From Paraburkholderia phenoliruptrix (lineage in GTDB: Bacteria > Pseudomonadota > Gammaproteobacteria > Burkholderiales > Burkholderiaceae): 64,000 bases of DNA. Positions 16,707-25,275 of this stretch are shown piece after piece. The stretch is taken from positions 1 through 64,000 of the forward strand of contig NZ_JAEUAV010000026.1 in the NCBI RefSeq assembly GCF_019511605.1, in the 5' to 3' direction. The notes under the pieces are model-generated. The model had not been told where the DNA came from, searched no databases, and was given only the letters and a program-made list of their open reading frames with translations. Position 1 is the stretch's first letter. Each line of letters starts with the position of its first letter. A program made the translations under genes and the position numbers.

Positions 16707-17600
16707 ATGGCCAGATTCACTCAAACGTTCTCGTCGCGCAATGCGCCGCCGCAATGCGATTGCGAGGTCAATCGCGAGGTCAATGGCAAAGTCAATGGCA
16801 AAGTCAACGGCAAGTCAGCGAAAAAGCGCCGGCTGCCCGACCTGCGTGGCTTCGTCTTGCCGGCGCTTGCCTTCGCAATCTGGTGGGCCGTGAGCGCGGT
16901 ACACGGCGGCAAGGGCGGACTGCTCGTCACGCCGGAGCAGGTCTGGCATACAACGTGGCAACAGATAACGAGCGGAGCACTCGCGAAGGCGCTCGGTGCA
17001 TCGCTCGCGCGCGAGGCGAGCGGCTTTGCGATAGGCGCCGTGCTCGGCCTTGCACTGGGTGTTTCGCTCGGTCTGTCGCGCCTCGCGTCTCGCATGATCG
17101 GACCGAGCTTCGACACGTTCAAGCAGATCTCGCTGTTTGCGTGGATTCCGCTTATCTCCGTGTGGTTCGGCCTCGGCGACGCGGCCAAGGTCGTGTTCCT
17201 GTCGCTCGCCGCGTTGCTGCCGGTCGCGGCGCATACCTGCGACGGCATCCACGCGGTGCCCCGTTCCTACGTCGAAGCGGCGCACGTGTTCCGCTATACG
17301 CGCTGGCAACTGGTGTGGCACGTCCTTCTTCCGGCTGCGTTGCCGTCCATTTTTACGGGCCTTTATCTCGCGCTCATTTATTCGTGGCTGGCGACGCTCG
17401 GCGCGGAGTATCTGCTGGTTGCCGGCAGCGGCATCGGCAACACGCTGATCGACGGCAGCGAGAATTTCCGCATGGACCTTGTGTTGTTCGGCATCGTGGT
17501 GGTGGGCGTGATCGGTTCGCTGCTAAGCGGGCTCGCGCGCGCAGCCGAACGTGCGGTGCTCGAACGCCGCGGCGGCGCGTCACTGAAGGAGAACGTGTAA
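16707..17600 (+). CDS. Second SsuC-like permease, with Val-Asn repeat N-terminus
   Basis: A 297-residue permease paralogous to the preceding one, with the EAA loop EAAHVFRYTRWQLVWHVLL. It has an unusual cytoplasmic N-terminal extension of about 40 residues containing EVNR/EVNG/KVNG/KVNG repeats encoded by a 12-bp tandem repeat, before the first membrane helix. CTGGAG lies upstream of the ATG at 16707. A much longer open frame starting inside the previous gene is an out-of-frame reading and is rejected. Its stop overlaps the start of the ATPase gene by one base, which implies translational coupling. Confidence 0.9.
   Translation: MARFTQTFSSRNAPPQCDCEVNREVNGKVNGKVNGKSAKKRRLPDLRGFVLPALAFAIWWAVSAVHGGKGGLLVTPEQVWHTTWQQITSGALAKALGASLAREASGFAIGAVLGLALGVSLGLSRLASRMIGPSFDTFKQISLFAWIPLISVWFGLGDAAKVVFLSLAALLPVAAHTCDGIHAVPRSYVEAAHVFRYTRWQLVWHVLLPAALPSIFTGLYLALIYSWLATLGAEYLLVAGSGIGNTLIDGSENFRMDLVLFGIVVVGVIGSLLSGLARAAERAVLERRGGASLKENV
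16764..16811 (+). repeat. 12-bp coding tandem repeat, four units
   Basis: Units GAGGTCAATCGC, GAGGTCAATGGC, AAAGTCAATGGC and AAAGTCAACGGC encode EVNR, EVNG, KVNG and KVNG in the N-terminal extension of the second permease. The repeat is in frame. Confidence 0.9.
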
Positions 17601-18364
17601 TGACCAGTGTGATGGCAGAAGGCGTGGAGATCGACCGCGTCAGCAAGCACTATGCAACGCTGCCGGTGCTGGACAGCGTGTCGCTGCGGATTCGCGCAGG
17701 CGAATTTGTGAGCGTGCTGGGCGCGAGCGGCTGCGGTAAGTCGACGCTGCTGCGCCTGATCGCAGGACTCGACACAGACTACAGCGGCGAAATCCGCGTG
17801 GCAGGCGAGCGTGTGTGCGACACGTCGCTGCAACGCGGCATCGTGTTTCAGGATCACCGGCTGTTTCCCTGGCTCACCGCCGCGCAGAACGTGCTGGCAG
17901 CATTGCGCAACGCGCCGCTGTCGCTCGCCGAGAAGCGCCGTGCGGTGGCCGAGCATATTGCGCTGGTCGGACTGGAAGGCTTTGAAAATGCGTATCCGCA
18001 CGAGCTGTCGGGCGGCATGGCGCAGCGCGTGGCGATTGCGCGCGGACTGGTGAACAGGCCGCGCGTGCTGCTGCTCGACGAGCCGTTCGGCGCGCTCGAC
18101 GCGCAGACCCGAGGGCGCTTGCAGAACGAACTGCAGCGCATCTGGCAACACGAACGGATCACGATGGTGCTCGTCACGCACGACGTCGACGAAGCCATTT
18201 ACCTCGGCGACCGCGTCGTCACGATGGCGCCTCGTCCCGGCCGTATCGAGCGCATTGCCGACGTGAATCTTCCGCGGCCGCGCGAGCGCACCGATCCGCG
18301 CTACGTCGCCTTGCGCGACGAGCTTCTCGCTGGCTTCGGCCAGTCACCTACAGTTCAACCGTGA
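17600..18364 (+). CDS. SsuB/TauB-like ABC transporter ATPase
   Basis: A 254-residue ATPase with Walker A GASGCGKST (41-49), Q-loop FQDHRLFPW, signature LSGGMAQR (136-143), Walker B VLLLDEP (156-162) and switch histidine in LVTHDVDEA. It couples to the two preceding permeases. The ATG overlaps the permease stop codon (TAATGA). Only 4 bp separate it from the monooxygenase gene that follows, so uptake and oxidation genes are in one transcript. Confidence 0.93.
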   Translation: MTSVMAEGVEIDRVSKHYATLPVLDSVSLRIRAGEFVSVLGASGCGKSTLLRLIAGLDTDYSGEIRVAGERVCDTSLQRGIVFQDHRLFPWLTAAQNVLAALRNAPLSLAEKRRAVAEHIALVGLEGFENAYPHELSGGMAQRVAIARGLVNRPRVLLLDEPFGALDAQTRGRLQNELQRIWQHERITMVLVTHDVDEAIYLGDRVVTMAPRPGRIERIADVNLPRPRERTDPRYVALRDELLAGFGQSPTVQP

Positions 18365-18368
18365 GAAC

Positions 18369-19727
18369 ATGAGCCAACGTCAGATCAAGCTCGGCGCGTT
18401 CCTGATGGAGACGGGCCACCACATCGCCGCATGGCGTCATCCGCAGGCGCACGCCGCAGCCGGACTCGACTTCGCGCATTACGCCGAACTCGCGCAGATT
18501 GCGGAGCGCGCGAAGTTCGACACCATTTTTTTCGCCGACAGCGTGGGCGTGCGCGATACCGACCTTGCTTCGCTGTCGCGCACCGCGCGAGCCGACCACT
18601 TCGAACCTATTACGCTGCTCTCGGCGCTCGCCGCGGTCACGAAGCACATTGGACTGACGGCGACCGTATCGACGAGCTTCAACGAGCCATACAACGTCGC
18701 GCGCAAATTCGCGTCGCTCGATCATCTGAGCGCTGGGCGCGCCGGCTGGAACCTCGTCACGTCGAGCAGCGAGGCAGAAGCCCATAACTTCAGCCTCGAT
18801 CATCATTTCGATCATGCGCTGCGCTACGAACGCGCACGCGAGTTCTACGATGTCGTGACGGGCCTGTGGGACAGTTGGGAAGACGACGCGTTCGTGCGCG
18901 ACAAGTCGAGCGGCCTCTACTTCGATCCAGCGAAGCTTCATGCGCTGAACCATCGCGGCACGCACTTCAAGGTCAAGGGGCCGTTGAACGTCGCGCGTGC
19001 GCCGCAAGGCTGGCCGGTCGTGGTGCAGGCGGGTGCGTCCGAGGCGGGGCGCGAACTGGCCGCGCAGACCGCGGAGGTGATCTTCGTCGCGCATCAGACG
19101 CTCGAGGAAGCACAGTCGTTCTACCGCGACGTGAAGGGACGGCTCGGCAAATACGGCCGCCATGCCGACGACCTGAAAATCATGCCGGGCATTTTCCCGG
19201 TGATCGGTCGCACGCAGGAAGAGGCCGACGAGAAGTTCGAGGCATTGCAGTCGCTGATCCATCCGGTCGTGGGCGTGTCGTTGCTCTCCAAGATGACTGG
19301 TGGCGTCGATCTCTCGTCGTTTCCCGTCGACGGTCCCGTGCCGGACCTGCCGGAGACCAACGGCGGCAAGAGCCGTCAGCGGCTTCTGCTCGACCTCGCG
19401 CGCCGGGAAAATCTGACGATTCGGGATCTGTATCTGCGCATAGCGGGCGCGCGCGGACATCAGCAGGTGGTCGGCACACCGCGGAGCATTGCAGACCAGT
19501 TGCAGCAGTGGTTCGAGGAGGGCGCCGCGGACGGCTTCAACATCATGTCGCCCTGGCTGCCAGGCGGGCTCGTCGAATTCGCCGATCAGGTGGTGCCGGA
19601 GTTGCAACGCAGAGGGCTCTTTCGCACCGAATACGAGGGGCGCACGCTGCGCGAGAATCTCGGTTTGCGGCGACCTGCGAATCGTCACACGCTGGCGCGC
19701 GCCGAGCGCGTTCCAGCGGCTGGATGA
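18369..19727 (+). CDS. NtaA/SnaA/SoxA(DszA)-family FMNH2-dependent monooxygenase
   Basis: A 452-residue luciferase-like (TIM-barrel) monooxygenase of the NtaA/SnaA/SoxA group, whose members cleave C-N or C-S bonds in nitrilotriacetate, pristinamycin and dibenzothiophene sulfone. Family landmarks are TGHHIAAWRHP (15-25), the FADSVG strand, SLDHLSAGRAGWNLVTS, and PVVVQAGASEAGR in the flavin site. The enzyme needs reduced FMN from a separate reductase. The gene directly follows the sulfonate transporter ATPase. Its last 130 bp include a 72-bp block nearly identical to the paralogue at 33405-34760. Confidence 0.9.
   Translation: MSQRQIKLGAFLMETGHHIAAWRHPQAHAAAGLDFAHYAELAQIAERAKFDTIFFADSVGVRDTDLASLSRTARADHFEPITLLSALAAVTKHIGLTATVSTSFNEPYNVARKFASLDHLSAGRAGWNLVTSSSEAEAHNFSLDHHFDHALRYERAREFYDVVTGLWDSWEDDAFVRDKSSGLYFDPAKLHALNHRGTHFKVKGPLNVARAPQGWPVVVQAGASEAGRELAAQTAEVIFVAHQTLEEAQSFYRDVKGRLGKYGRHADDLKIMPGIFPVIGRTQEEADEKFEALQSLIHPVVGVSLLSKMTGGVDLSSFPVDGPVPDLPETNGGKSRQRLLLDLARRENLTIRDLYLRIAGARGHQQVVGTPRSIADQLQQWFEEGAADGFNIMSPWLPGGLVEFADQVVPELQRRGLFRTEYEGRTLRENLGLRRPANRHTLARAERVPAAG
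19601..19672 (+). repeat. 72-bp near-identical direct repeat, copy 1
   Basis: This block within the 3' end of a DszA-family gene matches 34649-34720 at 70 of 72 positions (differences C/T at two sites). Both copies are on the plus strand and encode LQRRGLFRTEYEGRTLREN in the same frame. Flanking coding sequence is far less similar. Confidence 0.9.
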
Positions 19728-20036
19728 TGCCTGTGCCGGTCGGTACACGCACGGAGCGGCGCTGCGTGTCGCGCTAGCCACTGGGCGGCGGTTCGCTGCT
19801 CTCGCGACGCCGCCTGTTGCGTCGGAATCTGCGGTCGTGCATTCGCTTCGCCATCCGCGATTCACCATCCACAATCCACAATCGCGCATATTCAAAGCTC
19901 GATTCGCTGGTTCCACCGTGAAAATGCGGTGCCTATACTGCGGCGTCGAATCCACGGGTACGGCGCGCAGTGCGGTCTTGCCGCGAAGTCGTGCCGGCCA
20001 CTTGATACCGCGCGCTTCAGAACAAGGACCCAGCAT
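19728..20036. other. Gap between monooxygenase and acyl-CoA-dehydrogenase-like gene
   Basis: About 310 bp with no gene I can support. It contains a short ATTCACCATCCACAATCCACAATC microrepeat-like stretch near 19860-19885, but no hairpin terminator. A promoter for the following gene may be here, since the spacing is unlike the tight packing upstream. Confidence 0.5.
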
Positions 20037-21254
20037 ATGCACGCAGCTCAGCAACATCGTATTCAAACCACGCTGGAAAGCGCGCTCGCCGCATTGCCCG
20101 CGCTCGCCGAGGCGCTAGGAGAAGATGCCGCGCAACGGGAGCTGCGGCGCGAATTGCCGTTCGACGGCTTTGCGCTTTTTCGCGCATCGGGGCTCGGTGT
20201 GCTTCGATTTCCAGTTGAATGGGGCGGCCTTGGCGGATCGCTCGAAGATCTCTTTCATGTCGTCGCGACACTCGCGGCACACGAGTCGAATGTCGCCCAT
20301 GCGTTGCGGATTCACTTCGACCAGACCGAACAACTGTTGCTGTCGCCGCGTTCCGCGTTCAACGACAGGCAGATCGAACGAATCCGCAATGGCGCGATTT
20401 TTGGCGGTGCCTCGACCGAACTGGGAACCTCGCGCCCAGGCGAGATCGTCACGAAGCTGGTTCGCGACGGCGAGCATTTCCGCGTGAGCGGCAAAAAATA
20501 CTATTCGACCGGCACGGCGTTTTCCGACTATGCGCGCATCAACGTGCAGGACGAGAACGACGAGAAGGTGTCCATCGTCATTCCGGTTTCGCGCGAGGGT
20601 CTGAGCGTGCTCGACGACTGGGACGGAATGGGCCAGAGAATGACCGCGAGCGGCACTCTCGTGCTCGACAACGTGCAGGTTTTCGCCGACGAGATCGCCC
20701 CGCGCGGCTACACGACGCTCGCCGGCCGTCACGGCAGCGCGGTGCGTCAGTTGCATCTCGTATCGGTGGCCGCGGGAATCGTGCGCAATATCGTCGCGGA
20801 TGCACGGCGCTACGTCACCCAGTTCGGGCGGCCGGTGCTGCACAGCCCTGCGCCTTCCGCGCGGGAAGACGCATTCGTGCAGCAGGTCGTGGGCGAGCTG
20901 GCCGCGCACAGTCTTTCGATCGATGCGCTGATCGCCAACAATGCACGCACGCTCGATCGTTCCGCCCAGGCCATCCACAGCGGCGCTGCAGATGCCGAGG
21001 AGCGCGTGCTCGAAGGCGCGTTGACCACGGCAAAGACGCAGCTCGTGGTCAGCAAGCTTGCGCTGCATACCGGCGAGCGTCTATTCGAAGTGGGCGGCGC
21101 ATCGGCCACTGGGCGCGTGCATAACTTCGACAGGCACTGGCGCAATCTGCGCACTATCTTCAGCCACAATCCGCTGCTGCACAAAGCGCGTGTGGTCGGT
21201 GATTACGAGTTGAACGGCGTCACCACGCATCTGACGGAAGGACGCGTGTTCTGA
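20037..21254 (+). CDS. Acyl-CoA dehydrogenase-fold flavoprotein (DszC/SfnB-like)
   Basis: A 405-residue flavoprotein of the acyl-CoA dehydrogenase superfamily, in the branch with the sulfur-compound monooxygenases DszC and SfnB rather than beta-oxidation enzymes. Visible landmarks are FPVEWGGLGGSLEDL, the flavin-binding FGGASTELG and VSGKKYYSTG segments, and the C-terminal GGASATGRVHNFDRHWRN. A run AAGGA lies upstream of the ATG at 20037. Given the neighbours, a role in oxidising a sulfur compound with FMNH2 and O2 is the favoured inference; simple dehydrogenation cannot be excluded. Confidence 0.87.
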   Translation: MHAAQQHRIQTTLESALAALPALAEALGEDAAQRELRRELPFDGFALFRASGLGVLRFPVEWGGLGGSLEDLFHVVATLAAHESNVAHALRIHFDQTEQLLLSPRSAFNDRQIERIRNGAIFGGASTELGTSRPGEIVTKLVRDGEHFRVSGKKYYSTGTAFSDYARINVQDENDEKVSIVIPVSREGLSVLDDWDGMGQRMTASGTLVLDNVQVFADEIAPRGYTTLAGRHGSAVRQLHLVSVAAGIVRNIVADARRYVTQFGRPVLHSPAPSAREDAFVQQVVGELAAHSLSIDALIANNARTLDRSAQAIHSGAADAEERVLEGALTTAKTQLVVSKLALHTGERLFEVGGASATGRVHNFDRHWRNLRTIFSHNPLLHKARVVGDYELNGVTTHLTEGRVF

Positions 21255-21615
21255 GCGGGCAACGCGCCGCATCCGCATAACGCAACGCCGGCCGTGCCTG
21301 CCGCGCCGGATCAGCCCGATCCGCAGCAGGGCGGCAGCGTACTTGCCTGAAGCGGGCAACGTGTATCAGAACAGATGCTTGATGCCCCCGAAAGCGCTCT
21401 GCCGTGTGCCTGCAACATCACGCGCATGCACGCACGGTGCGTGTCGTTCGCGCGAAGTGCCTTTATCTGCACCGTGCTTTACATATGCCGAACCATTGGT
21501 TCATTTAGCGCGACTGCGCCTTTATCGTAGGCGCTGCGCGAGCGGCATTGCGCGCTCGACCTCTTCTTAACAGGCCGACTGAAACGGCCGATGCACGAAT
21601 ACAAGGATGTACGCA
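21255..21615. other. Promoter-bearing gap upstream of dipeptide-type transporter operon
   Basis: No gene is seen. The palindrome GAACCA-T-TGGTTC at 21490-21502 lies 114 bp before the start of the binding-protein gene and is a candidate operator. GCGCC (21517) and GGCGC (21531) form a weaker 5-bp inverted repeat further on. No riboswitch was recognised. Confidence 0.4.
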
Positions 21616-23223
21616 ATGGCCGGGCTCAACCGCCGCACCTTCCTGCTTTCCTCGACTGCCGCGCTCGCGGCTGCCGGGCTTCCGGCCCGGACTTTTGCGC
21701 AGGCTGCCGGGGCTTCCGTAGCGCGCCGCGGCGGCACACTGAACATGTTGATCAACCCGGAGCCGCCGGTACTGGTGTCGATCTTTCAGACCACGGGCCC
21801 CGCACTGGTCGCCAGTTCGAAAGTGCTCGAAGGGCTCCTTGCCTATGACTTCGATATGCGGCCGAAGCCGCAACTGGCGACCGCGTGGACGGTCAGTCCC
21901 GATGGCCTGAAGTACAGCTTCACGTTGCGCCGCAACGTCAGATGGCACGACGGGCAGCCCTTCACATCGGCCGACGTGGCGTTCTCGATCGAGCTTCTGA
22001 AGTCGATTCACCCGCGCGGGCGCAGCACCTTCGCCAACGTCACGCGAGTGTCGACGCCCGACGCGCACACCGCAATCATCGAGTTGTCCAAACCGGCGCC
22101 GTATCTGCCGAAGGCGCTGTCAGCGGGCGAATCGCCCATCGTGCCGAAGCACCTGTACGCGTCGGGCGATCCGCTTGGCAACCCGCATAACAATGCACCC
22201 ATCGGCACTGGCCCGTTTCGCTTCAAGTCGTGGACGCGCGGTGCGAATATAGTCTATGAGCGCAATCCGGACTACTGGGATAACGGCAAGCCGTATATCG
22301 ACACTCTGGTGTTGAAAGTGATTCCGGACGCCGCCGCGCGCTCGGCCGCGTTCGAAACCGGCGCACTCGATCTGGGCGGGGAAAATCCCGTACCGCTGAC
22401 AGATCTGCCGCGCCTCACGCAATTGCCGCAACTGGCCGTCGAAACGCGCGGCTACCGCTTTCTGGAGCCGCTCGCGGAGATCGATTTCAATCTCCAGCAT
22501 CCGATCCTGAATGACCTGCGGGTGCGTCAGGCAATCGCGCATGCGATCAACCCTCAGGTGGTGTTGCGCACGGTCGCGTATGGCTATGCGGAGCTGTCGC
22601 CGACTCCAATCACACCGGCCTCGCCGTACCACGACGCGAAGCTCGCACCGTATGCGTTCGACCTTGCCACGGCCGAACAGCTGCTGGACGCAGCGGGTTA
22701 TCCGCGCAAAGCGGGCGGCGTGCGTATGAATCTCACGCACGACTTTCTGCCCTACGGCGACATGTACCGCCGCCAGGCCGAGTATGTGAAGTCTGCGCTG
22801 GCACGCGTGGGCATCGACGTAACGGTCCGCTCGCAGGACTTGCCCGCGTTTCTGAAGCGCGTGTACGCCGACCGCCAGTTCGACTTCACGAGCATCGGCG
22901 TGAATACGCTGTTCGATCCGGGCGTCGGCGTGCAGCGCCTTTACTGGTCACGCAACATTCGTCCCGGCGTGCCGTTTTCCAACGCGCCGCATTACAGCAA
23001 CGCAGAGGTCGACCGGCTGCTCGAGAGCGCCGCTATCGAAACCGACGAGAACAGGCGCGTGGCGTTGTATCAGCAGTTCCAGCAGATCGTCTATCGCGAT
23101 CTGCCGATTCTCAATCTCGTCGCACCGCGCATGGTCACGCTCGCGAACCGGCGGGTGAACAATCACACGGTGTCTGCGCAAGGCCTCGAAGGCAATCTGG
23201 CGGATGTCTATCTGAGCGCGTAA
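21616..23223 (+). CDS. Dipeptide/nickel-type ABC transporter binding protein (SBP_bac_5)
   Basis: A 535-residue family 5 solute-binding protein. The N-terminus carries a twin-arginine signal (NRRTFLLSS at 5-13, cleavage near residue 30). The mature domain has VLEGLLAYDFDMRPKP, WHDGQPFTSADV and NPDYWDNGKPY, all family landmarks. AAGGA nine bases upstream supports 21616; an ATG at 21607 overlaps that site. It starts a four-gene operon with two permeases and a fused ATPase. It is closely similar to the binding protein at 29995-31584. The ligand is unknown, and the neighbourhood favours a sulfur-containing compound over peptides. Confidence 0.92.
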   Translation: MAGLNRRTFLLSSTAALAAAGLPARTFAQAAGASVARRGGTLNMLINPEPPVLVSIFQTTGPALVASSKVLEGLLAYDFDMRPKPQLATAWTVSPDGLKYSFTLRRNVRWHDGQPFTSADVAFSIELLKSIHPRGRSTFANVTRVSTPDAHTAIIELSKPAPYLPKALSAGESPIVPKHLYASGDPLGNPHNNAPIGTGPFRFKSWTRGANIVYERNPDYWDNGKPYIDTLVLKVIPDAAARSAAFETGALDLGGENPVPLTDLPRLTQLPQLAVETRGYRFLEPLAEIDFNLQHPILNDLRVRQAIAHAINPQVVLRTVAYGYAELSPTPITPASPYHDAKLAPYAFDLATAEQLLDAAGYPRKAGGVRMNLTHDFLPYGDMYRRQAEYVKSALARVGIDVTVRSQDLPAFLKRVYADRQFDFTSIGVNTLFDPGVGVQRLYWSRNIRPGVPFSNAPHYSNAEVDRLLESAAIETDENRRVALYQQFQQIVYRDLPILNLVAPRMVTLANRRVNNHTVSAQGLEGNLADVYLSA

Positions 23224-23234
23224 CGGAGAGAACC

Positions 23235-24215
23235 ATGAGCCGAGGTTTGCGATTTGCCGCGATCGCGCGGCGCACGGCCTGGCAGGCGCTGCCCACGGTG
23301 CTCGGCATCGTGGTACTGAACTTCCTGCTGCTCAAGCTGATGCCCGGCGATGCGGCCGACGTGCTTGCCGGCGAAGCGGGCTCCGCCACGGTGGAGACCA
23401 TGCAGGTGCTGCGCGCGAAGTTCGGTCTCGATCAGCCGGTGCTGCACCAGCTTTGGTCCTACCTCGTGCACCTGTCGCACTTCAGCCTCGGCTATTCGCC
23501 GCGTTACGACATGCCGGTCATGCAACTGATCTTGTCGCGCCTGCCCAATACGTTGCTGCTGATGGGCACCGCGCTGTCGTTCGCGATCGTGCTGGGTGTC
23601 GTGCTGGGCGCGGTGATGGCGCATTGGGCCGGCAAGTGGCCCGACCGGGTGTTTTCCGTGCTCGCGCTGCTGTTCTATTCGACGCCGGGCTTCTGGATCG
23701 GCCTGCTCGCAATCGTGCTGTTTTCGGTGCACCTCGGCTGGCTGCCAAGCGGCGGCAATGTCACGCTCGGCGTGCAACTGCACGGCTTCGCGTATTTCGC
23801 CGACGCATTCAGACATGTGCTGCTGCCGGCCGCCACACTGTCGACCTTTTTTGTGGCGATCTACGCACGGCTCACGCGTGCGGCGATGCTGGAGGTGCAG
23901 CGCCAGGACTTCGTGCGCACCGCGCAGGCAAAAGGCCTGCATCCGTTGCAGGTCACGGTGCGTCACGTGCTGCGCAATGCGCTGATTCCGTTCACGACCA
24001 TCGTCGGCATTCACTTCGGCACGCTTCTCGGCGGCGCGGCCGTTACCGAAACGGTGTTCAGCTGGCCAGGGCTCGGCCGGCTCGCACTCGACGCGGTGAT
24101 GGCGCGCGACTTCAGCGTACTGCTCGGCGTACTGTTGCTGTCGTCGATGCTGGTGATCCTTGCGAATCTGCTGGTCGATCTGCTGCAGGCGTGGCTCGAT
24201 CCGCGCATTGGCTGA
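23235..24215 (+). CDS. DppB/OppB-type ABC transporter permease
   Basis: A 326-residue inner-membrane permease. A first helix is followed by the PGDAADVLAGEAGS segment of DppB proteins, then five further helices with the conserved cytoplasmic loop DFVRTAQAKGLHPLQVTVRHVLRNA (as two short blocks, about residues 222-246). It starts 11 bp after the binding-protein gene with GGAGAG upstream. It pairs with the DppC-type permease that follows. Confidence 0.93.
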   Translation: MSRGLRFAAIARRTAWQALPTVLGIVVLNFLLLKLMPGDAADVLAGEAGSATVETMQVLRAKFGLDQPVLHQLWSYLVHLSHFSLGYSPRYDMPVMQLILSRLPNTLLLMGTALSFAIVLGVVLGAVMAHWAGKWPDRVFSVLALLFYSTPGFWIGLLAIVLFSVHLGWLPSGGNVTLGVQLHGFAYFADAFRHVLLPAATLSTFFVAIYARLTRAAMLEVQRQDFVRTAQAKGLHPLQVTVRHVLRNALIPFTTIVGIHFGTLLGGAAVTETVFSWPGLGRLALDAVMARDFSVLLGVLLLSSMLVILANLLVDLLQAWLDPRIG

Positions 24216-24247
24216 GTGTTCGTGCAGGTTTCTTCAAAGAGAATGAC

Positions 24248-25228
24248 ATGGCTTCCGACTCTTCGAATCTGATTTCGCCGCCCCGTGAGCCGCGCACGTC
24301 CGCGTGGCGGCGCCAGTTGGGCAGCACGCTGTTCGGCGCACGCCGCAACAGCACCGCGCGTGCCGCGGCCGATGCTTCAGCGCGCCTCGCCGGACGCGGC
24401 GCGTGGCGCACGTTGCTGCGCAATCCGTCTGCCGTGGCCGGGCTGGTGCTGCTCGCAGCCTTCATCGCGCTCGCGCTTGCCGCGGGGCACCTGTTCCCCG
24501 GAGATCCGCTCGACATGGTGGCGACGCCGTTCGAATGGCCCGGCACCGATGCGCAATACCGGCTCGGCACCGACTCGTTGGGACGCGACGTTGCGGCGGG
24601 CATCGCGCACGGTGCGCGCGTGTCCCTGCTGATCGGCGCGAGCGCGGCCTGCATCGGTCTCGTGATCGGCACACTGGTCGGCGCAGTGGGCGGCTATTTC
24701 GGCGGCGTGGTCGACGACGTGCTCGTGCGGATCACCGAACTTTTCCAGACGGTGCCGGCTTTCCTGCTCGTGATCGTGATCGTCGCCATTGGTCATCCCA
24801 GCGTGACCACGATTGCGCTGGCCATCGGCATCGCGTCGTGGCCCACGGTCGCGCGCATCGTGCGCGCGGAGTTCCGCAGCCTGCGCCAGTCCGACTTCGT
24901 GCAGGCAGCGCGCAGTCTGGGCTTCGGCAACGCGCGCATCATTTTCGGCGAGATCCTGCCGAACGCATTGCCGCCGGTTATCGTCACTGCGTCGGTGATG
25001 GTGGCGAGCGCGATCCTGATCGAATCGTCGCTGTCGTTCCTCGGCATGGGCGATCCCAACGTGGTGAGCTGGGGCGCGATGATCGGGGCAGGGCGCGATT
25101 CTCTGCGCACGGCCTGGTATCTGACCGCCGTGCCCGGCGCGGCGATCGTGCTGGCCGTGCTTGCGCTGAACCTTCTCGGCGACGGCCTGAACGACGCCCT
25201 CAACCCGCGCCTGCGCGAACGAGCCTGA
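24248..25228 (+). CDS. DppC/OppC-type ABC transporter permease
   Basis: A 326-residue permease with a long N-terminal cytoplasmic region (about 55 residues) before the first helix, then the GTDSLGRDV motif and the coupling loop SDFVQAARSLGFGNARIIF. The end shows LNLLGDGLNDALNPRLR, the classic DppC terminus. The ATG at 24248 was chosen because similarity begins here; the frame is open much further upstream only because it overlaps the dppB-like gene. Confidence 0.93.
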   Translation: MASDSSNLISPPREPRTSAWRRQLGSTLFGARRNSTARAAADASARLAGRGAWRTLLRNPSAVAGLVLLAAFIALALAAGHLFPGDPLDMVATPFEWPGTDAQYRLGTDSLGRDVAAGIAHGARVSLLIGASAACIGLVIGTLVGAVGGYFGGVVDDVLVRITELFQTVPAFLLVIVIVAIGHPSVTTIALAIGIASWPTVARIVRAEFRSLRQSDFVQAARSLGFGNARIIFGEILPNALPPVIVTASVMVASAILIESSLSFLGMGDPNVVSWGAMIGAGRDSLRTAWYLTAVPGAAIVLAVLALNLLGDGLNDALNPRLRERA

Positions 25229-25275
25229 CCTGAGCGCGCAACCTGCGCTGCAAGCAACCAAGCGAGGAAACCACG

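Noticed and set aside
16610..17599. Long upstream extension of the ATPase frame
   Set aside because: It overlaps the second permease in another frame and lacks any domain; the ATPase fold starts at 17600.
18348..20066. 572-residue minus-strand frame
   Set aside because: Antisense to a monooxygenase gene; composition is typical of a shadow.
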